Shown: positions 23,204 through 33,939 of the stretch, in pieces
Layout of the letters: each line of letters starts with the position of its first letter
Position numbering within the stretch: the first letter of the stretch is position 1
Assembly: GCA_032717465.1 (NCBI GenBank)
Contig: CM064670.1
Coordinates: forward strand, 16,326,931 to 16,390,930
DNA from: Coenobita brevimanus
Lineage: Eukaryota > Arthropoda > Malacostraca > Decapoda > Coenobitidae
Length of the DNA stretch: 64,000 nt
Direction of reading: 5' to 3'
Position numbers and translations under genes: made by a program
The notes under the pieces: generated by a model
The model's input: only the letters and a program-made list of their open reading frames with translations
What the model was told of the DNA's origin: nothing
The model's database searches: none

Positions 23204-26200
23204 ACCGTCGCTTTCACTGTATTACAGTGGAATTGTAGAGGTGTCGGGAATAAGTTACACAATATAGCAATCCTGCTGTCAATACACAGGCCAGACGTTG
23301 TTTATTTACAGGAGACGCGCCTGGAGGATCATCCTGATCCTCCACAGTTCAAACACTATCACTCGTATAGACGATATGAAGGTCACGGAGTTGCCATATA
23401 CACACACAAATCACACCCACAAACGGAAGTGATTCTAAATTCTACTCTGGAAGCTGTCGCGTGCAGAGTAAAATTTAATAACACGTATCTGTCTATTTGC
23501 TCTCTGTACTGTCCTCCACATGGCCCCATTGATAGTGATGCTTTAAATTCACTAGTTGAACATCTCCCTGGAAATAAGTTAGTGATGGGCGACTTTAACG
23601 CCCATCACTATCAATGGGGTAGCTTGAGGATCGATGGTCGTGGGGAACAAGTACCCGACCTAATACTACAGTCTAACCTCTGTCTTCTTAACGATGGTAG
23701 AGCGACTCGTGTAGATGATCATACTGGTAACTTTTCGGCCATTGACTTATCTCTGGCCTCCCCTGGTATACATCAAGATCTCTCATGGGACCCTTACGAC
23801 GACTCCTTGGGAAGTGATCATTTACCCATCTGTCTTTCTTATACACGCGACATCATTTCGGACCCTCCACCTCCAAAATTTAACTATAAGAGAGCAGATT
23901 GGGGATCCTTCTCAAGGATCGCCAATTTAGATATATCTGGGGAGACCATAGATGTTAAGGTCGAAAATATAACCCAATCCATATTACACGCAGCTGACAC
24001 TACTATTCCCAAGACTTCTACAGTTCATTCGATGCATAGAGCACATTGGTGGACGCCGGATTGCCGACAAGCATTAAGAAAACGCAATAGGAGATACAGG
24101 ATTTTTGATAGTCAGCCCACTGAGGAAAACTTTATTGCATACAAACAGGCACGGGCTGAGGCAAGGAGAATAATAAGAAGGGCCAAACGTGACTCCTGGC
24201 AGTCCTTTGTGTCCACGGTGACTCGTACAACTCCATTACGTAAAGTCTGGTCCACTATAAGAATATTAAATAATAAAGGCCCATATTTTCCAATCACCAC
24301 CCTTCAGGTTAATAATAACATCTATGACGAGCCCGTGGACGTTACTAACATCCTCGCCAGGAGTTTTTCTCATGAAAGTAGCTCAGCCAATTATGTTCTG
24401 CGTTTTCAACATCATAAACGCATGGCTGAGCTACAGATATTAGACTTTGCCACAGAAGACATAGACTCCCCGTACAACCAAGAGTTTACGCTAGATGAAC
24501 TGCTCCTTGCCCTTAAATCCTGTAAAGACACCAGCCCTGGACCAGACACCATCACGTACGGTATGATCCAGCATCTTAATCAGGACAACCTGATTAAGAT
24601 GTTAGCATTGTACAATGAGATTTGGGCGTCTCGAACGTTCCCAAGCTCATGGCACTTTGCGCACGTCATACCGATACCCAAAGAGGCTGGTCGTCTTTAT
24701 GAATCCCACTTCATTTCGTCCTATTGTGTTGACTTCTTGTCTATGTAAGGTCATGGAACGTATGGTTAACAATAGGCTTCTTTTTGTTTTAGAGTCGAAC
24801 AATTTGTTAAATGATCAACAATGTGGCTTCCGTAAATACAGAAGTTCACTAGATCATTTAATGAATTTGGAGCATTGTATTGCAGAGGCATTTGCCAATA
24901 AAGAATTCATGAAAGGGGTGTTCTTGGACATCCATAAAGCCTATGACATGACATGGCAACATGGTATACTAATGAAGCTCTATGCTTATGGTTTAAGAGG
25001 AAATTTGCCTATTATTATTTCAAATTTCTTAAGGGACAGGACTTTCTCCGTCAAATTGCCCCGTAACGTAACATCGGATATATTTATCCAGGAAAACGGG
25101 GTGCCGCAGGGAAGTGTGCCTAGTCCTACTTTATATAGTATTACGATCAAAGATATTCTGTCATCAGCTCCCATCCCGAGGAATCTTAAATACTTGCTCT
25201 ACGCTGACGATTGTGCAATATGGCACTCTTCCCGTAATGCACAATTTTCGGCTGGGCGGATTCAAGCAGCCCTTGACTCCATCCACCAATGGGCCTTGCA
25301 GTGGGGATTTAAGATTTCCGTCCGTAAGTGTGCCGCTATAGTCTTCACTAATCGTAACGTACCTAATTTGTGCTTAACTTTGGATAATCAGGCGGTACCT
25401 TTTCAAAATTCTGTAAAATTTTTAGGAATACATTTTGATCGTAGAATGAATTTTAAACTTCATGTTAATACTTTGCTTGCTCGTTGTGATAAACCGTTAA
25501 ATGTCCTCAAGTACCTAGCTGGTACTACATGGGGTGCCGACAGAAAATCTCTATTAATGGTGTATAAGTCCCTTATTCGATCGAAGCTAGACTATGGCGC
25601 ACAGGTGTATGGCTCGGCATCTGATGCCACGCTGAAAGGATTGGATGTGCTGCAGAATAAATGCTTGCGAATGTGTCTTGGAGCTGTCCGGTGTACCCGT
25701 GTGGCTCGTATGGAAGTGGAGGCGAATGTGCCTCCCCTCTGTATTCGCCGTGACCACATGGGTTTGTCCTACGGGGTAAGGACATTTAGGAAAAGTAATA
25801 TCGGCAATGTGGCCTGTACCCCCCTGCGTCAATACCACCACCTTCTATGGGGGTGCGTCGGCCACTTGCCGCTCGCCTCCACTTACTGACTCAGGAGCTT
25901 GATGTGGACCCCAGTGACTGTGACAAGTTGGTGCTTAAAAATATAGCGCCTTGGGAGCCACCTGGCTTTACAGTCGATGTTACTCGTACATGGCTCCCAG
26001 CACCAAAGGCCAAGGCGCCGGAGGCGGAGGTCCACCACTTGTTTCGTAACATCACTGTTCGTTACTTGGGGTCCCATCAATTGTACACTGACGGCTCCAA
26101 GTCGTGTGAATGTGTGGGTGGAAGTGTGTGGTCGACTGAATGTGCCCTCAGGTATTGGTTGCCGACTCATACATCTGTGTTTACTTCAGAACTTTTTGCT

Positions 26201-26896
26201 ATTGACAAAGCCATAGACTATGCTCTCAGTTCTAGGCATGACTCATTTGTCATATTTTCAGATTCAAAATCAGCCCTTCAGGCAATTGCATCTTGCACTA
26301 CGGACTCTCACGAGATCCAGGGCCGCATCGTTAATAAGTTGCATTCATGCAACAAGTCATTCACGCTGATCTGGGTGCCTGGTCATTGTCGTATCTACGG
26401 CAATGAGCAGGCTGACTTACTTGCAAAGTCAGCTGTAGAGCTCGAGGAGACTTGGGACGTTCCTCGTGATCTACGGTCGAGTCTATCTCTTGGAAAGAAA
26501 TCAATAAATCTTCTGTGGCAAGGTCAGTGGACCAGACTAAATATTCCAACTTGTAAGCCGTACCTGGGCGACTGGGACACTGCCAACCGTCCCAGTCGCC
26601 TAGAAGAAAAAGTGTTGGCACGATTACGGCTTAATACCACCATTTTAACCCACACAAAACCATATATGGAAAGACGCTTCCCACTGCACTGTGACATCTG
26701 TAATGCGGTGTTATCTATCAGTCATATCATCCTGCGCTGTCGGCGATTTATTCGTGAACGTGCTTCACTTATAAATTACTGCGGCGCAGTAGACGTCCCC
26801 TTCACCCTTTCCACCATCCTGGGTGATGGGGACATTGTTATGACTGATAAATTGATGGCTTTCTTGAGAGAGACCGGACTGATCAGAGTGATGTGA
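23204..26896 (+). pseudogene. ORF2 (EN-RT-RNase H) of I-like LINE copy 1, two frameshifts
   Basis: ORF2 continues in the ORF1 frame directly after TAA 23,201-23,203. EN: LQWNCRGVGNK, LQETRLED, GDFNAHHYQWGS, DSLGSDHLPIC. RT follows from about 24,500 (SPGPDTITYGMIQ), with GFRKYRSSLDHLMNL, FLDIHKAYDMTW, GVPQGSVPSPTLYSI, catalytic YADD (about 25,200) and the thumb. RNase H has YTDGSKSCECVGG, SELFAIDKAIDYAL, FSDSKSALQAI and WVPGHCRIYGNEQADLLA, with the catalytic Asp/Glu set visible. A C-terminal knuckle CDICNAVLSISHIILRC lies near 26,690. Frameshifts: an extra T near 24,698 (GTCTTTATG, versus GTCTTATG in the sister copy) and a lost G in a G-run near 25,850. No methionine occurs between the TAA and mid-EN. 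Confidence 0.9.
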
Positions 26897-26944
26897 CTTT
26901 TTTACTGTGTGGTTATGGTTTTTATGAACAGTAAATATGTATAT

Positions 26945-27375
26945 ATTGTAATATTAATTAGGGTTGACAGTTGACATATTTTAAATAGTTCCTCCTCCCA
27001 CCGATCTATTTCTAATATAGATGTCCCCTACATTAAGCCAAGTTCCTCGCCTGACAGTCACCAGCTGATGAGTGTAAGTGTGCAATATAGGAAGGTATTG
27101 GGCACTTGCAGTCGATGGTGGTCTGCTGGGCGAGGTTCTTCACTTTTTGTACAAATCATGTAAATACATTATATTATCTTGCTTAAGTTATTCTAATTAG
27201 GGACGACAGCTGACGTATATGGAAATGTTCCTGACTCGTCTGGTTCCCTTTCATATATTGATGTCTCCTTTATTAGGGTGTGCCTCGACTGACAGTCAGC
27301 AGATGATGAGTGGAGGTATGTCATGTAGAAAGGCATTACATACCTGGAGTCGATGGTGTTCTGTTAGTCGAAGTA
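26945..27375 (+). repeat. Diverged tandem duplication in the 3' UTR of I-like LINE copy 1
   Basis: Two units with a period of about 240 bp. Each has TAATTAGGG-TGACAG-TGAC, GTTCCT...GATGTC, CTGACAGTCA.CAG.TGATGAG, AAGG-ATT...CA-CTGCAGTCGATGGTG-type blocks and a final TCTG..G-CGA-GTT phrase, at about 26,950-27,145 and 27,190-27,372. The same structure is present in the inverted sister copy at 34,120-34,560. Confidence 0.8.
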
Positions 27376-27560
27376 TTTTTACCATTAGTGTAGGTCTAGC
27401 TATTTGTCTCTGTAGGATTTAATATAGGTTAGCGATTTGTCTGTTAGGTGATTAGTTTTAGGGTCTTTAGATTAGTTTTTCTTTATAATATAAGGTATAA
27501 AAAATATAAAACCAAGAAAAAATTAAAAAATAAAAAATAAAAAATAAAAAAAAATAAAAT

Positions 27561-27562
<2 letters not shown>

Positions 27563-27636
<74 letters not shown>
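27563..27636. repeat. (TA)n microsatellite after LINE copy 1
   Basis: About 74 bp of TA directly after the A/T-rich 3' terminus of the LINE. Confidence 0.97.
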
Positions 27637-27640
<4 letters not shown>

Positions 27641-27871
27641 GTTTGCATGAAAGTGTGTCTGTATGTATGCATGGAAGTGTGTGTGTATGTGTGTGTGTGT
27701 GTATATATATATATGTTTGTATATATATGTATATATTTTTAAATGTATATATATATATGTTTGTATATATATGTATATATTTTTAAATGTATATATATAT
27801 ATGGCCTTAATAACCAGGGGCTTCGGCCCCAATGGTTGATAGGCCGGAGAAAAAAAAAAAAAAAAAAAAAA
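27637..27871 (+). repeat. Unclassified dispersed repeat ending in a stem-loop and A-tail
   Basis: GTACGTTTGCATGAAAGTGT and ATGCATGGAAGTGTG, then TG/TA-rich sequence, then GGCCTTAATAACCAGGGGCT, a GC hairpin (GGGGCTTCGGCCCC), GGTTGATAGG and about 21 A. The same series occurs on the minus strand at 31,645-31,490. A hairpin plus A-tail suggests the 3' end of a SINE or LINE. The family is not recognised. Confidence 0.6.
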
Positions 27872-28236
27872 GCCGGGGGCAGTTGATCAGTGATGTCTGG
27901 ACTGATCAGCTCACTGCCCTTACTCTACTTTACTCCTCAGCCTGGAGGACTTTTATGCGTGGTCGCGGAGAGTTTAGACTTGTTTTTCTGGCTCTCCTCT
28001 AGTTTTCAGGGCTGCCTCACCGGCATTAGTTTTGTAAATAAACCGTTAAAATTAGGTTAGCTAGTACTAATTTTCCTCCCTGCCCTTTAGAGATACAGTA
28101 AGTGTCTACATCTGTTTCCTGAGATTGCCTTTGCTTACTCACCTCTGGAGTGTACCCCCCACTGATCGCTCTGGGGTGTGAGTGACACACAGGCGCGTCC
28201 TCCCGAGAGTGGTTTGAGAGGGTAATCTCAGGCGAG

Positions 28237-29652
28237 GTGGGTCTTCCCCAGGTGCTCTGTCCCTTGCTCGTTTTTCTCTTTCTTCACACTTCCCCCGCGA
28301 GGGGGAAGTGGTACCTATGGAGGACGCCCCTACTGCCTCCCCCCCCCTTCAGGGGAGGAGGTAGTCCTGACGATAATCACCTTACCGTGACTGACCGGCC
28401 CCAGACTGACGGACGCCAGACTCGATCCCCACTTGACGTTCCCCTTGAGAATGCGACCTACGTGACACTTCATGCTTTAGGTTCCACTCCCCTGTCCAGA
28501 CTCAATCCCTTCATTGTCAAGAAGGTGATTAACCACTGTGCGGGAAAGGTGGAACAAGTAAAAAAACTTGGAAATGGAGACCTCCTGGTTAAGACGTTCA
28601 ACTCCTCTCAAGTTAAAGACTTGCTGAAGCTGCACAAGTTTCACTGCCATGATATCGAGGCCAAGATCCCAACATCCATGAATTCCTGCAAGGGTGTTAT
28701 CACTTGCAGGGATCTCATGGTGATGAGTGAGGAAGAGATCATACAGGAACTTGCTCAACAGGATATCATTGATGCCAGATTAATCACTCGGTTTCAGGAA
28801 GGCATAAGGACGAAGACAGCCACTGTTGTCCTCACTTTTGGCAAAGTTTCTCTACCTACAAATGTCAAAGTAGGATATGAAATTGTAAATGTAAGACCGT
28901 ACATCCCCAATCCCCTTCGTTGTTCAAAATGTCAGCTCTATGGACACCATGAAAAGGCTTGTCGGGCTTCTAACATCGTGTGTGGCAAGTGCGCGGCTAT
29001 AGGTCACTCTGCTGACAACTGTACATCCGAGACTGAGTGCTGCTTTCACTGCAAGGATGCTCACTCCATTTCCTCGAGGGTTTGTCTCAAGTGAAAGGAG
29101 GAGAAAGAGGTCTGCACAGTGAAGGCAACTGAGGGCATTTCCTTTTACGATGCAAGGAAGAAGGTGAAGGAGTTGCATGCAACTCCCAAGCCTAATATCT
29201 CCTATGCATCAGCGGTTGTGTCCCGTCCCGTGATTTGCACCGTTGAGACACAGACTGACCTTACATTCGCTCCTCGTGCCCCATGCCCTACCTCTCAGTC
29301 TAAGCCCCCTGTACGTTCCAACTCTCTTACGGACATCCCTGTTGCTACATCATACTCTCAGGCTGCCGCTGCTCCTTCGCAGTCAGTGCGGGCAAAACAG
29401 AAGCCTGACAAGTCTGACAAAATTAATTTGACCACCCTCACTAAGCAGTCACGTCCTCATGTCCTGCCCGCTCCTGGTCCAGCAAGGGAGAGAAAGAATA
29501 GCTCTTCCTCGGTGGAGTCTGGGAGCCTTATCATTGACGAAAATATGGAAGTCTCCATGAACAAGAACCGGGAAAGGTGCCCCGGTAGCCACTCGCCTGG
29601 ACGCGGGGGGCATAAAAAAACTAAGCACACTGGCCACCCTCGTAAATCTTAA
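28237..29652 (+). pseudogene. ORF1 of I-like LINE copy 2, one stop and a C-run shift
   Basis: Homologous to the ORF1 of copy 1 throughout, with the core from HALGSTPLSRLNPFIVKKV and knuckles CSKCQLYGHHEKAC and CGKCAAIGHSADNC. The ATG at the expected start (GTACCTATGGAGGAC, about 28,317) lies in another frame because a C-run near 28,340 has an extra base. A TGA at 29,092-29,094 replaces the tryptophan codon of copy 1 after RVCLK. The rest is open to TAA 29,652 (HPRKS), again followed in frame by the ORF2 start region. Confidence 0.88.
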
Positions 29653-30525
29653 ACCGCCGCATTCACTCTGTTACAGTGGAACTGTAGAGGTGTCGGGAAT
29701 AAGTTAACAATATAGCAATCTTGCTGTCAATACACAGGCCAGACGTTCTTTGTTTACAGGAGACGCGCCTAGAGGATCATCCTGATCCTCCACAGTTCAA
29801 ACACTATCACTCGTATAGAAGATATGAAGGTCACGGAGTTGCCATATACACACACAAATCACACCCACAAACGGAAGTGATTCTAAATTCTACTCTGGAA
29901 GCTGTCGCGTGCAAAGTAAAATTTAATAACACGTATCTGTCTATTTGCTCTCTGTACTGTCCTCCACACGGCCCCATTGATAGTGATGCTTTAAATTCAC
30001 TAGTTGAACATCTACCTGGGAATAAGTTAGTGCTGGGCGACTTTAACGCCCATCACTATCAATGGGGTAGCTTGAGGATCGATGGTCGTGGGGAGCAAGT
30101 AGCCGACCTAATACTACAGTCTAACCTCTGTCTTCTGAACGATGGTAGAGCGACTCGTGTACATGATCGTACTGGTAACTTTTCGGCTATTGACTTATCT
30201 TTGGCCTCCCCTGGTATACATCAAGATTTCTCATGGGACCCTTACGACGACTCCTTGGGAAGTGATCATTTACCCATCTGTCTTTTTTATACACGTGACA
30301 TCATTTCGGACCCTCCACCTCCAAAATTTAACTATAAGAAAGCAGATTGGGGATCCTTCTCAAGGATCGCCAATTTAGATATATCTGGGGAGACTATAGA
30401 TGTTAAGGTCGAAAATATAACTACTTCCATATTACACGCAGCTGAGGCTGCTATTCCCAAGACTTCCACAGTTCATGCGAAGCATAGAGCACATTGGTGG
30501 ACGCTGGATTGCCGACAAGCATTAA
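29653..30525 (+). pseudogene. Endonuclease part of ORF2, I-like LINE copy 2
   Basis: EN motifs LQWNCRGVGNK (about 29,670), LQETRLEDHPD, GDFNAHHYQWGS and DSLGSDHLPIC are present and nearly identical to copy 1. A one-base deletion at GTTAACAATA (copy 1: GTTACACAATA; about 29,705) shifts the frame; it is open from there to the breakpoint. The RT part is displaced to the inverted segment. As in copy 1, no ATG precedes the EN core. Confidence 0.88.
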
Positions 30526-31489
30526 TAAAGATTTTCTATCGGCACCCCATGTAGTACCCGCTAGGTACTTGAGGACATTTAACGGTTTATCGCAACGAGC
30601 AAGCAAATTATTAACATGAATTTTAAAGTTCAAACGACGATCAAAATGAATTCGTAAAAACTTTATAGAATTTTGAAAAGGTACCACCTGATTATCCAAA
30701 GTTAAGCACAAATTAGGTACGTTACGAGTCGTAAAAACTACAGCGGCACACTTACGGACGGAAAACTTAAATCCCCACTGTAAGGCCCATTGGTGGACAG
30801 AATCAAGGGATGCTTGAATCCGCCCAGCCGAAAATTGTGCATTACGGGAGGAGTGCCATTTTGCACAATCGTCAGCATAGAGCGAGTATTAAAGATTCCT
30901 GGGGATGGGAGCTGATGACAGAATATCATTCATCATAATACTAAATAAAGTAGGACTAAGCACACTTCCCTGCAGCACCCCATTTTCCTGGATAAATATA
31001 TCCGATGTTACGTTGATGGGCAATTTGACAGAGATAGTCCTGTCCCTTAAGAAATTTGAAATAAAAATAGGCAAATTTCCTCTTAAACCATAAGCATAGA
31101 GCTTCATTAGTATACCGTGTCGCCATGTTATGTCATAGGCTTTAAGGATGTCCAAGAACACTCCTATCATGAATTCTTTATTGGGAAATGCCTCTGCAAT
31201 ACAATGCTCCAAATTCATTAAATGATCTAGTGAACTTCTGTATTTACGGAAGCCACATTGTTGATCATTTAACAAATTCTTCGACTCCAAAACAAAAAGA
31301 AGCCTATTATTAACCAAGCCTATTATTATAGACAAGAAGTCAACACAACAGGACGAAATGAAGCGGGATTCATAAGACGACCAGCCTCTTTGGGTATCGG
31401 TATGACGTGCGCAAAGTGCCATGAGTTTCGGAACGTTCGAGACGCCCAAGTCTCATTGTACAATGCTAACATCTTAATCAGGCTGAGGA
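30526..31489 (-). mobile_element. I-like LINE RT fragment (third copy), minus strand
   Basis: Reading the minus strand from 31,480 (CCTGATTAAGATGTTAGC), this covers RT from the first palm motifs to just past the thumb: KEAGRLMNPASFRPVVLTS, GFRKYRSSLDHLMNLEH, FLDILKAYDITW, LQGSVLSPTLFSIMMND, catalytic YADD region near 30,880 with a TAA just before it, then NQVVPFQNSIKFLRIHF. It ends at CTTTATTAA next to the inversion breakpoint. It is 5' truncated at an A-run and 3' truncated at the TTAA. Confidence 0.85.
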
Positions 31490-31551
31490 TTTTTTTTTTT
31501 TTTTTTTTTTTGCCTATCGACCATTGAGGCCGGAGCCTCTGGTCATTAAGG

Positions 31552-31611
<60 letters not shown>

Positions 31612-31650
31612 TCCATGCATATGAACATACACACTTTCATGCACACGTAC
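31490..31650 (-). repeat. Second copy of the stem-loop/A-tail dispersed repeat
   Basis: Minus strand: GTGCATGAAAGTGTGTATG, ATGCATGGATGTGTGTG, (TA)n at 31,555-31,600, GCCTTAATGACCAGAGGCT, CCGGCCTCAATGGTCGATAG and an A-run (31,490-31,511 as T on plus). Collinear with 27,637-27,871. It continues inward into the left arm of the palindrome. Confidence 0.6.
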
Positions 31651-32182
31651 AGTCACGCGTACTAATTTCTGCTCAGTTACCCTTTCTTCCCTCTCTACCT
31701 GGATATGGACAGGGGAATCGCGAACAAAAAGCCTACCTCGCCTTTCCCCAACTCCCCCACTCACCTCCAGCTGCCAGTTACTGATTAGACGCAAATTTTT
31801 CATGTCTCTGTAAACATGATAAATTGCCAGTCGCACACGCTTTCAACGGCCAAGAGTTGGACTATATTTATAGAATAAATTATTTACCGTATTGAACTGC
31901 ATTCTCAAATTGAAAATATTCACTAGTCAAATCCAGTGTCATGCACAATTCTGGGCTCCGGTGCTTTCCTTTGACTTCCCTCCTCTCTCTCTGAATTTAC
32001 TTTCCCGCTCACTTTCTTTTTAAATTTATATAACTTTTCTTGCTTCTCTCCTCCTCTCTCGTTCTTGTCTTAGCCTCTCTCTTTCCTCCCCACCTTAGGC
32101 CTGATCAGCAGTCAGTTATACACATCGTAATCGTGTGCAGGCAACATTTATCACACACAATTTAGGTCAGATGTATGGAAAG

Positions 32183-32249
<67 letters not shown>

Positions 32250-32392
32250 GTATTTCATTATGTGCCAATTTCAAATAGAGAACACAAGATCAATATTCGT
32301 AATTTTATTAGTGATCGTTCCATCTTGACATAGCTGGGTAGCTGGGCTTATAAACTGCACACACACACACATTACACACACACACATATATA

Positions 32393-32709
32393 TAAATTCT
32401 CGCTTGCCATCTGGTGACGGATGAGTCTCGCTCAGCGTGAAAAGTTTCACTAGACGAAGTGGGTAAAGCTTGAGCAGGACGGGTGTGTGTGTGTGAAGGT
32501 CACAGCCTTGCCCTTAGATCTATATGAACTCTCAGCTCCTTTCCGAGGATGATCACGACCATCAAGTGATCCTGACCGACACACACACACGACTTAAATT
32601 TTGCACTGACAGCGTGGCGACTACAAATATAGTCATTCTGACAACTGGATCTGCTGGCTGCAAACCTTCCCTGTCCCAGTCAAACTCCTCATTCAATAAT
32701 TCAATAACC
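32393..32709 (+). mobile_element. tRNA-like SINE remnant, left palindrome arm
   Basis: Plus-strand partner of the SINE in the right arm: TTCTCGCTTGCCATCTGGTG, a degraded B-box region, GAAAAGTTTCACT, GGTCACAGCCTTGCCC and the tail ATTCAATAATTCAATAA. The A-box end is lost, replaced by CA/TA repeats. Confidence 0.65.
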
Positions 32710-33086
32710 GGTTATTGAATTATTGAATGAGGAGTTTGACTGGGACATGGATGGTTTGGAGCCAGCAGATCCAGTTGTTAGAATGACTATATTTGTAGTC
32801 GCCACGCTGTCAGTGCAAAATTTAAGTCGTGTGTGTGTGTAATTCACCGGGTCGGTCAGGATCACTTGATGGTCGTGATCGTCAGCTTTTTACCCTCCCG
32901 GAAAGGAGCTGAGAGTTCATATAGTCCGATCTAAGGGCAAGGCTGTGACCTTCACACACGCACACACCCGTCCCCTTGCTCAAGGGGGACAGTAACCACC
33001 CACTTCGTCAGTGAAACTTTTCGCAAGCTGAGCGAGGCTCGAACTCCCGTCTACCAGATGGCAAGCGAGAACGTTACCACTGCGCC

Positions 33087-33089
<3 letters not shown>
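32710..33089 (-). mobile_element. tRNA-Gly-like SINE, right palindrome arm
   Basis: The minus strand from 33,089 reads CTGGCGCAGTGGTAACGTTC (A box), TCGCTTGCCATCTGG and GACGGGAGTTCGAGCCTCGC (B box). The CAGTGGTA...TTCTCGC.TGCCA pattern resembles tRNA-Gly. About 300 bp of body follows, ending in an ATTCAATAATTCAATAA tail at the palindrome centre. Total about 380 bp. Confidence 0.75.

Positions 33090-33119
<30 letters not shown>
33089..33119. repeat. (GT)n microsatellite
   Basis: About 15 GT units upstream of the right-arm SINE head; the left arm has CA repeats at the mirror position. Confidence 0.95.
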
Positions 33120-33123
<4 letters not shown>

Positions 33124-33229
33124 TTATAAGCCCAGCTACCCAGCTATGTCAAGTGGAACGGTCACTAATAAAAATTACGAATATTGGTCTTGTGTTCTCT
33201 ATTTGAAATTGGCACATAATGAGAAATAC

Positions 33230-33233
<4 letters not shown>

Positions 33234-33307
<74 letters not shown>
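33234..33307. repeat. (TA)n microsatellite, right arm
   Basis: About 74 bp. The mirror array in the left arm is 32,186-32,246. Confidence 0.97.
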
Positions 33308-33311
<4 letters not shown>

Positions 33312-33939
33312 TTATTAGCTTTCCATACATCTGACCTAAGTGTGTGTGATAAATGTTGCCTGCACACGATATACGAAGGAGCGGTGACGGTATAACTGAC
33401 TGCTGATCAGGCCTAAGGTGGGGGGAGGGGAGGGGTGAGAGGCGGGGAAGACTTAAGACAAAGAACGAGAGAGAAGGGGGAGAGGGGGAGAGAAGCAAAG
33501 AGAAAGTTATATAAACTTAAAAAGAAAGTGAGCGGGAAAAGTAAATTCAGAGAGAGAGAGAGAGATGGGGGAAGTCAAAAGGAAAGCACCGGAGCCCAGA
33601 ATTGTGCAGCGGACGACACTGGATTACAATGATGGTGAATATTTTCAATTTGAGAATGCAGTTCAATACGGTAATAATTTATTCTAAAAACATAGTCCAA
33701 CTCTTGGCCGTTGAAAGCGTGTGCGACGACAGTTTAGTCATGTTTACAGGACATGAGAAAATTTGCGTCTAATCAGTAACTGGCAGCTGGAGGTGGAGGG
33801 TGGGGGAGTTGGGGGCAGAAGGCGGGGTAGACTTGTTCGCGATTCCCCCCTTCCCTCTGTCCAGGGTAGAGGGGGGAAGGAAGGGGTAACCCCTGAGCAG
33901 AAATTAGTACGCGTGCTGTACATACAGTATATATATAAT

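Larger units (their letters stand above)
21476..27562 (+). mobile_element. I/Nimb-like LINE copy 1, full length
   Basis: The 5' end GCCGGGGGC at 21,476 is shared with copy 2 (27,872). The 5' UTR runs to 21,868, ORF1 is 21,869-23,203, ORF2 is 23,204-26,896, and the 3' UTR of about 660 bp contains an internal tandem duplication and ends in A/T-rich ATAAAAA repeats next to a (TA)n array. Total about 6.09 kb. A CCHC ORF1 plus EN-RT-RNase H in ORF2 places it in the I group of non-LTR elements (I/Nimb-like). Two single-base frameshifts in ORF2 inactivate it. Confidence 0.9.
27872..30525 (+). mobile_element. I-like LINE copy 2, 5' part (broken by an inversion)
   Basis: Begins GCCGGGGGC directly after an A-run and follows copy 1 through 5' UTR, ORF1 and the endonuclease. 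It stops in the EN-RT linker at GACAAGCATTAA (30,514-30,525). Beyond this the sequence is minus-strand RT of another copy. The continuation of this element matches 37,423 downward on the minus strand (see the inversion finding). Confidence 0.9.
31655..33935. repeat. 2.3-kb palindrome with no spacer
   Basis: Left arm 31,655-32,709 and right arm 32,710-33,935 are reverse complements. The centre AATAACCGGTTATT (32,703-32,716) is perfect. Landmarks pair in mirror order: CAGTCAAACTCCTCATTCAA with its complement, CAGATCCAG, a tRNA-like SINE in each arm, CCCAGCTACCCAGCTATGTC, TA arrays (32,186-32,246 and 33,234-33,307), CAGATGTATGGAAAGCT, CTCCGGTGCTTTCC, CCAACTCTTGGCCGTTGAAA and GAAATTAGTACGCGTG. 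Arms differ by scattered substitutions, indels and microsatellite lengths. Confidence 0.93.
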
